Shown piece by piece: positions 9,551-17,046 of a stretch of DNA of 64,000 nt; within the stretch, counting starts at the first letter, position 1, and the number at the start of each line of letters is the position of its first letter. Under the pieces are notes generated by a model. That model ran no database searches and was not told the DNA's origin. It saw only the letters and a program-made list of their open reading frames with translations. The translations under genes were made by a program, and so were the position numbers. The stretch is from an uncultured Clostridium sp. (GTDB lineage Bacteria; Bacillota; Clostridia; Clostridiales; Clostridiaceae). The stretch is taken from assembly GCF_934754925.1 (NCBI RefSeq), contig NZ_CAKVJA010000001.1:62001-126000 (forward strand), written 5' to 3'.

Positions 9551-10601
9551 TAATATATCTCAAAATTTATTAAAAAATATAAATAGTAAATTCAACTTGG
9601 AAGTTTCTATTATGGAGGTTTGTGGAACACATACAAATGTAATATTAAAAAGTGGATTAAAAGATGTTTTAAATAATAATATTAAGCTTATAAATGGACC
9701 AGGATGTCCGGTTTGTGTGACACCACAGGGATATATAGATACTGCTATAGATTTGGCTAAAAGAAAAGATGTAATAATAACTACATTTGGAGATTTGATT
9801 AGAGTTCCAGGTAGTAAGAGCAACTTAGCTAAAGAGAAGGCTGAAGGAAGAGATATAAGAGTTGTATATTCGCCTTTAGATAGTATAAAAATAGCAGAAG
9901 AAAATAGTGAAAAAGAGATAGTGTTTTTATCAATTGGATTTGAGACCACTGCACCTATTATAGCTCTTAGTATAAAAATAGCAAAAGAGAAAGGTATAAA
10001 AAATTATTCAGTATTAAATAGTTTAAAGACAATGCCAGAGGCAATGGAATCTTTAGTATTAAATCCTGATGTTAAGATAGATGGATTTTTATGCCCAGGT
10101 AATGTTGCTACTATAATAGGAGAAAAACCTTTTGCAGATATAGCTAATAAGTATAAAATTCCAATGGTTATTAGTGGATTTGAGGTAAATGATATTTTAG
10201 CATCTATATACATGTTAATTGAAATGAAAGAAAAGAATGAATATGGTTTAGTAAATTTATACAGTAGGTTAGTGAAGAAAGAGGGAAATAAAGAAGCAAA
10301 GAAATTACTAAGTAGTATTTTTGATTTAACTGAAAGTACCTGGAGAGGATTGGGAAAAGTTAATAATGCTGGATTAAAAATAAATAATGAATATAGAAAT
10401 TTTGATGTTTTATATAAATTTAAAATAAGTATGAAGGAAAACTATGAAAATAATGGATGTTCCTGTGGAGATGTGTTAATAGGAATTAAAGAACCAACAG
10501 AATGTAAATTGTTTGGAAGTGTGTGTACTCCGTTAAATCCTATCGGAGCATGTATGGTATCAGAGGAGGGTACTTGTTCAGCATTTTATAAATATAGATA
10601 G
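9522..10601 (+). CDS. hypD: Hydrogenase maturation factor HypD
   Basis: 359 residues. Conserved HypD motifs are visible: CGTHTNVI, GPGCPVCVTP, GFETTAP and a C-terminal Cys cluster (CSCGDVLIG through EGTCSAFY) that holds a [4Fe-4S] centre. HypD with HypC is the scaffold on which Fe(CN)2CO is assembled. ATG 9522 is within hypC and preceded by GAGGAGTG. Length and motif set are complete, with no sign of decay. Confidence 0.95.
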   Translation: MEILKELKNSNISQNLLKNINSKFNLEVSIMEVCGTHTNVILKSGLKDVLNNNIKLINGPGCPVCVTPQGYIDTAIDLAKRKDVIITTFGDLIRVPGSKSNLAKEKAEGRDIRVVYSPLDSIKIAEENSEKEIVFLSIGFETTAPIIALSIKIAKEKGIKNYSVLNSLKTMPEAMESLVLNPDVKIDGFLCPGNVATIIGEKPFADIANKYKIPMVISGFEVNDILASIYMLIEMKEKNEYGLVNLYSRLVKKEGNKEAKKLLSSIFDLTESTWRGLGKVNNAGLKINNEYRNFDVLYKFKISMKENYENNGCSCGDVLIGIKEPTECKLFGSVCTPLNPIGACMVSEEGTCSAFYKYR

Positions 10602-10619
10602 ATGTAAGAGGTGTTTTAT

Positions 10620-11627
10620 ATGGAGATAATAACTTTATCACATGGTAGTGGAGGTAAGGCAACTAACAAATTAATAAATAACTTATTTTATAAATATTTT
10701 AATAATGAAATTTTATTGCAAAAGAATGATTCAAGTGTTTTGCCATTTATAAATGGAAGAATAGCAATGTCTACAGATTCTTTTGTAATAAATCCAATAT
10801 TTTTTGAAGGTGGAGATATAGGGAAATTAGCTATTTGTGGTACTATAAATGATATATGTATGAGTGGTGCAAAGCCTTTATATATATCGGTTGGATTTAT
10901 AATAGAAGAAGGGCTACCTATTAATGATCTTGAAAAGATTGTACAATCTATGTCTAAAACTGCTAAGGAAGCTGGCATTAAGATTGTTACAGGTGATACA
11001 AAGGTAGTTGAAAAGGGTAGTTGTGATAAAATCTATATTAATACTACAGGTATAGGAGTAGTTGAAAGTAATAACACTTACTTAAGCGGAGATAATGTAA
11101 AAGATGGGGATATGATAATAATAAGTGGTACATTAGGTGATCATGGTATGTGTATTATGAATAAGAGAGAAAACCTAGGTTTTGAAAGTAGTATTAAAAG
11201 TGATTGTTGTTTATTAAATAAATTAATAGAAGATATATTATCTGTTAGTAATAAGGTTAAAGTGTTAAGAGATCCAACTAGAGGTGGATTAGCAACTACT
11301 TTAAATGAAATTATAGAACATAGTAATATTAGTATGGAAATAGAAGAAGATTTTATACCAGTAAAGCCAGAAGTAGCCGCTATGTGTGAAATTTTAGGAC
11401 TTGATCCATTATTTATTGCAAATGAAGGTAAATTAGTGGTAATAGTAGATGAAAGTGATGTAAATAATGTACTAAATATAATGAAAAATAACCCAGTGGG
11501 AAAGGATTCTGTTTTATTAGGAAAAGCAATAGATGATGGAAAAAATAAGTTATACTTAAAAACTAATATTGGTGGAAGAAGAATTGTAAATATGCCAGAA
11601 GGCGAGATGCTAGTAAGAATATGTTAG
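10620..11627 (+). CDS. hypE: Hydrogenase maturation protein HypE (thiocarbamate dehydratase)
   Basis: 335 residues of the AIR-synthase-related (PurM-like) family, beginning with a HGSGGKAT motif. It ends exactly in VRIC, so the C-terminal cysteine that is carbamoylated by HypF and dehydrated to thiocyanate is intact. ATG 10620 is preferred to GTG 10611: AAGAGGTG at 10606-10613 is the ribosome site, and the GTG lies inside it. Last gene of the hyp cluster; neither hypA/hypB nor hydrogenase structural genes follow. Confidence 0.95.
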   Translation: MEIITLSHGSGGKATNKLINNLFYKYFNNEILLQKNDSSVLPFINGRIAMSTDSFVINPIFFEGGDIGKLAICGTINDICMSGAKPLYISVGFIIEEGLPINDLEKIVQSMSKTAKEAGIKIVTGDTKVVEKGSCDKIYINTTGIGVVESNNTYLSGDNVKDGDMIIISGTLGDHGMCIMNKRENLGFESSIKSDCCLLNKLIEDILSVSNKVKVLRDPTRGGLATTLNEIIEHSNISMEIEEDFIPVKPEVAAMCEILGLDPLFIANEGKLVVIVDESDVNNVLNIMKNNPVGKDSVLLGKAIDDGKNKLYLKTNIGGRRIVNMPEGEMLVRIC

Positions 11628-11685
11628 AAATTTATAATTAATAATCTAAGAACCTATTAAGTAATAATTGAATAATATAAATATG

Positions 11686-11715
11686 TAGAGTACTTATAAT
11701 AAGTACTCTAATTTT
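11686..11715 (+). terminator. Hairpin terminator after hypE
   Basis: Stem TAGAGTACTTAT / ATAAGTACTCTA with a minimal loop, followed by ATTTTATA. The short T-run makes termination plausible rather than certain. Confidence 0.6.
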
Positions 11716-11738
11716 ATACAAAAGAGTAGGTACTTGAT

Positions 11739-12209
11739 ATGTATATTGATATTTATCATATTTTATATGGAATAGAATGTGGAATGTATAGATATATAGG
11801 AGCAGGTTCAGCTAGAAAAGTTTATGATTTAAATAATGGGTTTGTAATAAAAATTGCTAGAAATATTAAAGGAATAGCTCAAAATGAAGCTGAATTTTTG
11901 ATTTCAAATGATGATGAATCTTCTTTATTTGCAAAAGTTTACTTTTTATCTGATGATTATAAATATTTAATTATGGAAAAAGCTAATGGTATTAAAAGTG
12001 AAAAAGAACTTTTAAATTATTTTAAAATTCAAAATAAAAAGCAGTTAAAAAGTAATGAAGATATTAAAGAAGTTCATGATAAATATAATTTAGTTTGGGC
12101 AGATTTATATAAATTTACTAGTTGGGGTAAAATTAAAGATAAATTAGTGTTAATTGATTATGGATATACAAAAGAAATATACAATAAGTTTTATAAGAAA
12201 ATAGATTAA
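11739..12209 (+). CDS. Minimal protein-kinase-like protein
   Basis: 156 residues with a compressed protein-kinase fold. Visible elements are a Gly-rich loop (IGAGSARKVYDL, about 20-31), the ATP-anchoring Lys (FVIKIA, K38), a helix-C-like acidic NEAE (about 49-52), a hinge-like YLIMEKA, a catalytic-loop equivalent VWADLYKFTSWGK (D122) and a DFG-like LIDYG (D140). It lacks most of the C-lobe after the DFG region, so it is shorter than a Hanks kinase (about 260). Similar mini-kinases are common in phages and clostridia without known substrates. It is a single gene between two hairpins. Confidence 0.6.
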   Translation: MYIDIYHILYGIECGMYRYIGAGSARKVYDLNNGFVIKIARNIKGIAQNEAEFLISNDDESSLFAKVYFLSDDYKYLIMEKANGIKSEKELLNYFKIQNKKQLKSNEDIKEVHDKYNLVWADLYKFTSWGKIKDKLVLIDYGYTKEIYNKFYKKID

Positions 12210-12358
12210 GAAATATGAAACCACAGTATAAAACTTTTAAATTTTATACTGTGGTTTTTATGCATTAATTTAATGAAATAAGTTTGCAATGCTTTTTTAA
12301 GACTATATTTAACAGTTCTTAAATTTGGAGGAGGATTAATTTTTTCACATTTTGACAT
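12206..12358 (-). CDS. Doubtful small ORF (50 aa), possibly a decayed gene
   Basis: An ATG at 12358 has AGGA nine bases upstream and opens a 50-codon frame whose first part (MSKCEKINPPPNLRTVKYSL) looks protein-like. Against it, the last 14 codons run through the kinase terminator hairpin and have no coding character. It may be a chance ORF or the stump of a gene truncated by insertion of the downstream sequence. No family recognised. Confidence 0.2.
   Translation of the reverse strand: MSKCEKINPPPNLRTVKYSLKKALQTYFIKLMHKNHSIKFKSFILWFHIS
12218..12260 (+). terminator. Terminator after the mini-kinase
   Basis: Near-perfect stem AAACCACAGTATAAAA / TTTTATACTGTGGTTT with a short loop, ending in TTTTTAT. 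Confidence 0.8.
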
Positions 12359-12568
12359 GTTACCATTTCCTAGTTTAATCATTTGTGTAAATACTATATA
12401 GTACATAATATGAGTAGATATACAAAGGGTGAATAATAACAAAAATACAAATTATACTTCTATTTAATATACTCGTAAATGAGTATTAAACTAAAAACAA
12501 GAACAAATGGAAAACATCTAATAGGATAATAGACAAAGAGAAGGAAAGAATATTAATGAGGTGATATT
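12359..12568. other. Non-coding stretch upstream of the small-protein cluster
   Basis: AT-rich region without a credible ORF. It contains the inverted repeat ATACTC-GTAAAT-GAGTAT at 12469-12486, a possible operator or small hairpin about 80 nt upstream of the next gene. No riboswitch was recognised. Confidence 0.4.
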
Positions 12569-12700
12569 ATGGGAAATAAAATGAAAAAGACAAAACATCA
12601 ACATAAAAATATAAATCATAATCCACAAGTAGAAAGTGTAAAAGCATGTTTTGGAGAGCCTAAAGCAAAAACATATGACCCAACTGACTTTAATATTTAA
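12569..12700 (+). CDS. 43-residue clostridial small protein (CPC_1213-like)
   Basis: Starts at ATG 12569 behind a strong GAGGTGAT site and ends at TAA 12698-12700. The N-terminal half is basic and His/Asn-rich (KHQHKNINHNP); the C-terminal half is ACFGEPKAKTYDPTDF. From memory this resembles a small clostridial family labelled CPC_1213, function unknown; I could not check. It is followed after 17 nt by another small gene with its own ribosome site, so the three small genes 12569-13166 probably form one transcript. Confidence 0.7.
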   Translation: MGNKMKKTKHQHKNINHNPQVESVKACFGEPKAKTYDPTDFNI

Positions 12701-12717
12701 ATAGGAGTTATAAATAT

Positions 12718-12978
12718 ATGGATAAATATGATTATATATTTAGATGGTTAAAAAATGCATCAAAACCAGAACGTCATATTGATGAAATGGAACACTTTGC
12801 TAAAAAACATCCTATAATTTTTATGAAATTTCATAAAGAATCTGGGGCCATTGTAAAATATGAAGAAAATGACCCTAAATATATTAAAGCCAAGGAAGAA
12901 TTAATTAAATTATTTGATGAAAATGAAGAGGATTTTAAAACTGTATTTAATGCAGTAAAAAGTAAATTTAATTATTAG
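12718..12978 (+). CDS. Hypothetical 86-residue protein
   Basis: A short, mostly helical, charged soluble protein (starts MDKYDYIFRWLKNASKPERH) with no signal peptide, membrane segment or metal motif. An AGGAG site precedes ATG 12718. It lies between two even smaller genes in the same direction with close spacing (17 nt on each side). No family recognised. Confidence 0.7.
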   Translation: MDKYDYIFRWLKNASKPERHIDEMEHFAKKHPIIFMKFHKESGAIVKYEENDPKYIKAKEELIKLFDENEEDFKTVFNAVKSKFNY

Positions 12979-12995
12979 AATATGAGGTAAAATTT

Positions 12996-13166
12996 ATGGA
13001 TAATAATAAAAATAGAATGAAGGATAGACCTAAGTCTAAAAATGAGTTAAGAAAAATTGACCCAACTGGAAATTCAGAAGTTGGAATAGAAAATGGAGAA
13101 AGAATAGGTGCTCATGCACATAATAAAAAGAACTATAAAACCTATGAATGGATGCAAGATAAATAA
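12996..13166 (+). CDS. Hypothetical 56-residue basic protein
   Basis: ATG 12996 follows a GAGGTAAA site, and the frame runs to TAA 13164-13166. The protein is Lys/Asn-rich, with the central motif IDPTGNSEVGIENGERIGAH and a tail ending in EWMQDK. It has no Cys and no hydrophobic segment. Third gene of the small-protein cluster, followed directly by a terminator. Function unknown; size and composition would suit a minor spore or nucleic-acid-binding protein, but this is only inference. Confidence 0.65.
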   Translation: MDNNKNRMKDRPKSKNELRKIDPTGNSEVGIENGERIGAHAHNKKNYKTYEWMQDK

Positions 13167-13184
13167 AAATCATATATAAAGTTA

Positions 13185-13222
13185 AAAAGGTTATACAAAA
13201 CAAATGTATAGCCTTTTATTTA
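13185..13222 (+). terminator. Terminator after the small-protein cluster
   Basis: Stem AAAAGGTTATAC / GTATAGCCTTTT (one G:U pair) with a 9-nt loop, then a weak T-rich tail. Confidence 0.7.
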
Positions 13223-13401
13223 TTATATTATGAAGATACAATAAAAAAGCTGTATTATAAAAATTAAAAACTTGATATTATAAAGTTTCATTACTATAAT
13301 TACCATATAAAACATATGAAATATAGAGAGAAATTTTTTTGATAAGTTGAAAATTTCTAAAATATATACTTGTCTAAATTTAAAATTAAGGTGGGATAAT
13401 A

Positions 13402-13701
13402 ATGGAAACTAAAATCATAGCAGAAAAAAAAGAAAAAGTTAAAATAAAAAAGCCGAAACAATATAAAGTTGTTATGCATAATGATGATTTTACAACTATG
13501 GAATTTGTAGTTAATATATTAATGACAATTTTTAAGAAAGATATAAATACATCAAATAAAATAATGATGGATGTTCACAAATTAGGAAGAGGAATAGTTG
13601 GAGTTTATCCTTATGATATTGCAACTACTAAGGTAGCAATGGCGTTAGATATGGCGAAGGAAGAAGGCTTTCCTTTTAATATAACTATTGAGGAGGCTTA
13701 G
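13402..13701 (+). CDS. clpS: ATP-dependent Clp protease adaptor ClpS
   Basis: 99 residues. The core has the classical ClpS signature YKVVMHNDDFTTMEFVVNIL, whose Asn-Asp-Asp and Met residues form the pocket for N-degron (bulky N-terminal residue) substrates. The Lys-rich N-terminal 20 residues match the flexible extension used to engage ClpA. It ends 3 nt before clpA, so the two are co-transcribed and likely coupled. It delivers N-end-rule substrates to ClpA. Confidence 0.94.
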   Translation: METKIIAEKKEKVKIKKPKQYKVVMHNDDFTTMEFVVNILMTIFKKDINTSNKIMMDVHKLGRGIVGVYPYDIATTKVAMALDMAKEEGFPFNITIEEA

Positions 13702-13704
13702 TTC

Positions 13705-15942
13705 ATGGAAATAACAAGAGAGGTAAATAATATTTTAGTTGAGGCATACGAATTTGCTAAAAAGAATAATCATGAATTTGTAACTGCAGAGCATATATTA
13801 TATGCAATGACATTTGAAGAAAGATTTATTGAAGTTATAAAAGAATTAGAAGGTGATATTGATAAACTTAGAAGGGATTTATTAGATTACTTAAATAATT
13901 ATATTGAAATAGATGAAAGTGGAAAAATACAAGAAAGTTATAATTTTCAACAAGTTATTTTAAGAGCAAGTGAACAATCTATTTATGCAAGTAGTAATAG
14001 CATTTCAATGGAGCATATTATATCAGCAATTTATGATTTAGAACATAGTTATGCACAGTATTATTTATTAGAACAAGGAATAGAAAAAAGAGAATTACTG
14101 TATAAGCTTTGTCATGATCAGATTGATGATACTTACTATATTAATGATGATAAAGATGATAATGAAGATTTAGATAATAAGGAAAGAGAAAGTCAAAAAA
14201 AGGAACCACTTATTAAAAGTTTAACTAGCAATTTAAATGAATATGTTAAAAATGAGTATACTGATCCACTTATAGGTAGAGATGAAATATTAAATAGAAC
14301 AATACAAATTCTTTGTAGAAGAACTAAAAACAATCCTATACATGTAGGTGAGCCGGGTGTAGGAAAAACAGCTATAACTCTTGGATTAGCAAGACTTATA
14401 AATGAAGGAAAAGTTCCTGAAAAGATAAAAAATGCAGAAATTTTTTCATTAGATATAGGAGCAACTTTAGCTGGAACTAAATATAGAGGAGATTTTGAAG
14501 AAAGAATAAAAAAGGTGCTAAATGAAATTAGCAATCATGAAAATCCTATAGTTTATATTGATGAAATCCATACAATTGTAGGAGCAGGTGCAATTGGTGG
14601 TGGCTCTTTAGATACATCTAATCTTTTAAAACCATATTTAATGGATGGAAAGATAAAGTTTATAGGAGCTACAACATTTGATGAATATAAGAAGTATTTT
14701 GAAAAAGATAAAGCATTAAGTAGAAGATTTCAAACAATAGAGGTTAAAGAAACTTCGGTAGAAGAAACAATTAAAATAATAGAAGGTCTTAAGAGTAATT
14801 ATGAAACTTATCATAATGTAAAATATACTAATGAAGCAATTAAGGTAGCTGTTGAATTAAGTAGTAAATATATAAATGATAGATTTTTACCAGATAAGGC
14901 AATAGATATTATTGATGAAGCTGGATCCTATATTTCTATGAATAGAAAGGATTCAAATGAAAAGATAATTGATGAAAAAACAATTGAAGAAGTTATATCA
15001 AAAGTATGTCATATACCAAAGAATACAGTTGAGAAAGATGAAATTTCATCTTTAAAAGAACTAGAAGATAATTTGGAAAAAAATATTTTTGGACAAAATA
15101 AAGCAATTCATGAAGTTGTAAGATGCATTAAAATGTCTAGAGCTGGACTTAATGAAGAAAACAAGCCTATAAGCTCACTTCTATTTGTTGGACCTACTGG
15201 AGTTGGAAAGACTCAACTTTCTAAAACTTTAGCAGAAAGCTTAGGTGTTAAGCTTATAAGATTTGATATGAGTGAATATTCAGAAAAGCATGCAGCTGCA
15301 AAGCTTATAGGAGCGCCTCCAGGATATGTTGGATATGAGGAGGGAGGACTTTTAACTGATACAATTAGAAAAAATCCATATTGTGTTTTATTGTTAGATG
15401 AAGTTGAAAAAGCACATCCAGATATATTAAATGTCTTACTTCAAGTTATGGATTATGCTACTTTGAGTGATAATCAGGGAAGAAAAGCTGACTTTAGAAA
15501 TGTAGTATTAATTATGACTTCTAATGCTGGTGCAAAAAATATTGGTAAGAGTGTTATTGGATTTGGAGAAAGAGTAATTAAAGGTGAAGCTATAATGGAA
15601 GAAGTCAAAAAATTCTTCAGCCCTGAATTTAGAAATAGACTTGATAAAATAGTTGTGTTTAATCATTTAAATAATGAAATGGCATTAGATATTGCCAGAA
15701 AAGAACTTAATAAATTTAATGAACAACTGTTAAAGAAAAATGTTAAAGTGAATTTTGATGATAAGTGTATTTCTTTTGTAGCTAATAAAGGTGTTTCTCA
15801 GGAATATGGTGCAAGAGAAATAATAAGAATTATAAACCAAGAGATTAAACCTATGCTAGTTGATGAAATATTATTTGGAAGCTTAAATAAGGGGGGAGAA
15901 ATAACTTTAGATGTTAAGGATAATAAATTTATTTATAAATAA
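13705..15942 (+). CDS. clpA: ATP-dependent Clp protease ATP-binding subunit ClpA
   Basis: 745 residues, the usual ClpA length. It has an N-terminal Clp_N double repeat (about 1-145), an AAA+ module 1 with Walker A GEPGVGKTA and Walker B VYIDEIHT, and a module 2 with Walker A GPTGVGKTQ and Walker B VLLLDEVEKAHPD. It also has the IGF tripeptide loop (SVIGFGERV) that docks on ClpP. The absence of a long coiled-coil insert separates it from ClpB/ClpC. The upstream clpS confirms the ClpA assignment. It unfolds substrates and feeds them to ClpP, which is not encoded here. Confidence 0.95.
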   Translation: MEITREVNNILVEAYEFAKKNNHEFVTAEHILYAMTFEERFIEVIKELEGDIDKLRRDLLDYLNNYIEIDESGKIQESYNFQQVILRASEQSIYASSNSISMEHIISAIYDLEHSYAQYYLLEQGIEKRELLYKLCHDQIDDTYYINDDKDDNEDLDNKERESQKKEPLIKSLTSNLNEYVKNEYTDPLIGRDEILNRTIQILCRRTKNNPIHVGEPGVGKTAITLGLARLINEGKVPEKIKNAEIFSLDIGATLAGTKYRGDFEERIKKVLNEISNHENPIVYIDEIHTIVGAGAIGGGSLDTSNLLKPYLMDGKIKFIGATTFDEYKKYFEKDKALSRRFQTIEVKETSVEETIKIIEGLKSNYETYHNVKYTNEAIKVAVELSSKYINDRFLPDKAIDIIDEAGSYISMNRKDSNEKIIDEKTIEEVISKVCHIPKNTVEKDEISSLKELEDNLEKNIFGQNKAIHEVVRCIKMSRAGLNEENKPISSLLFVGPTGVGKTQLSKTLAESLGVKLIRFDMSEYSEKHAAAKLIGAPPGYVGYEEGGLLTDTIRKNPYCVLLLDEVEKAHPDILNVLLQVMDYATLSDNQGRKADFRNVVLIMTSNAGAKNIGKSVIGFGERVIKGEAIMEEVKKFFSPEFRNRLDKIVVFNHLNNEMALDIARKELNKFNEQLLKKNVKVNFDDKCISFVANKGVSQEYGAREIIRIINQEIKPMLVDEILFGSLNKGGEITLDVKDNKFIYK

Positions 15943-16039
15943 TATTATATAAATTTTAGTTCAACTTATTAAATAACCTCATATGTTCTGATTATAAATA
16001 ATATAAATAATTATAATTAAGAATATATGGGGGTAAAAA

Positions 16040-16468
16040 ATGGATAACATATTGAATATTGAAAAATGTAAAATTTGTGGTGGATTAGTAAGAGTAGAAA
16101 ATAATATTTATGGTCTAAGTAAGGTTTGTACTTGTTGTGGGTATTACTATAATAAAGAAAAGCTAAATAATGAAGAGAAATATAAATTTGATGAATGTAG
16201 TGATATTATAATTGAAACAGAGTATTTAAATCCATGTGGAGCCTATAAATTAGTAACTTTAAGTGGAATTGCAAAGTCAGGAACATTAGGTGAAAATTTA
16301 AGTGAAGAAGAAGTATTAAATATGTTTAACTTTAAAGATATATCTAGATTGGATATGAATAAGACTTATATTAACTATAGAAATATAGAAACTAATGAAT
16401 TTAAAGTTATTTTTGGGAATGGTAAACCAGAAAGTTATGATGAGTTTGTTGAAACTATAGAAAAATAG
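16040..16468 (+). CDS. Hypothetical protein with N-terminal zinc ribbon
   Basis: 142 residues. Two CxxC pairs (CKICGG and CTCCGYYY, about residues 9-35) form a probable treble-clef or zinc-ribbon knuckle. The rest is a mixed alpha/beta domain without recognised motifs, ending in VIFGNGKPESYDEFVETI. It begins with ATG 16040 after a GGGGGTAAAA site and is expressed alone between clpA and the valS leader. It may be a nucleic-acid- or partner-binding accessory protein; function unknown. Confidence 0.65.
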   Translation: MDNILNIEKCKICGGLVRVENNIYGLSKVCTCCGYYYNKEKLNNEEKYKFDECSDIIIETEYLNPCGAYKLVTLSGIAKSGTLGENLSEEEVLNMFNFKDISRLDMNKTYINYRNIETNEFKVIFGNGKPESYDEFVETIEK

Positions 16469-16506
16469 TTTATATTAGAAATAATTTTAAATTTATAACA
16501 CATTTG

Positions 16507-16535
16507 TTGACAAAGAGAAAAAAATATCATAATAT
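16507..16535 (+). promoter_or_regulatory. Promoter of the valS T-box leader
   Basis: Perfect -35 TTGACA at 16507-16512 with -10 candidates CATAAT (16528-16533, 15-nt spacing) or TAATAT (16530-16535, 17-nt spacing). The leader RNA would start near 16541. Confidence 0.6.
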
Positions 16536-16540
16536 AAGAA

Positions 16541-16852
16541 CAAATAAATATTTAAAAACAGTGATAAAGAGGAGTAAGGAATAGGACGTATTAAGAGAGG
16601 AAGGTCTAGGGTGTAAGCCTTCTATATGAAATATCCTGAAGGTAGCTTTTGAGTTTCTTTGGTGAAATAGTAGTAGTCAAAGACGGCTTTATAGTCGTTA
16701 TTAAAATAAGATCTAAGTTGTTTAAAATGAAGTATCTACTTATTTTTCGTAGATGTAAGCTCATTTATTCAAATCAAGGTTTGGAGAGTCACTTAGGAAT
16801 AAAGGTGGTACCACGAGTCTTCGTCCTTTTTAGGACTAAGGCTTTTTTTTAT
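16541..16852 (+). promoter_or_regulatory. T-box riboswitch (tRNA-Val) controlling valS
   Basis: A structured leader with the T-box core AGGTGGTACCACG at 16803-16815. Its TGGT (16806-16809) pairs with the ACCA end of uncharged tRNA. Aligning it with the pheS leader places the specifier GUA, a valine codon, at 16642-16644 in the shared context GAAG-NNN. The GA-rich stem I base (GAGGAGTAAGGA) is visible, and the element ends in a terminator stem (about 16814-16843) plus eight T residues. Uncharged tRNA-Val should stabilise the antiterminator and permit valS transcription. A further 194 nt separate the terminator from the valS start. Confidence 0.93.
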
Positions 16853-17046
16853 GTCTATAAAAATATAAAATTATGATGGTATTGATATAGACTTAAAAAT
16901 AAAATTATGGATAGTATAATTAAAGTAATATTATTTTGTATTTATTTTATTGAATGAAATAGTAATTTAAATATTTATTTTAAATTTGTAAAGTGGTCTT
17001 AATATAAGAACTTTAAATATAAAAAACTATTCAGGAGGTTTTATTG

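Noticed and set aside
9560..9949. 129-codon minus-strand ORF inside hypD
   Set aside because: Antisense to well-conserved HypD motifs; shadow ORF.
16649..16876. 75-codon plus-strand ORF
   Set aside because: It lies entirely inside the valS T-box leader and runs through its terminator; no coding character.
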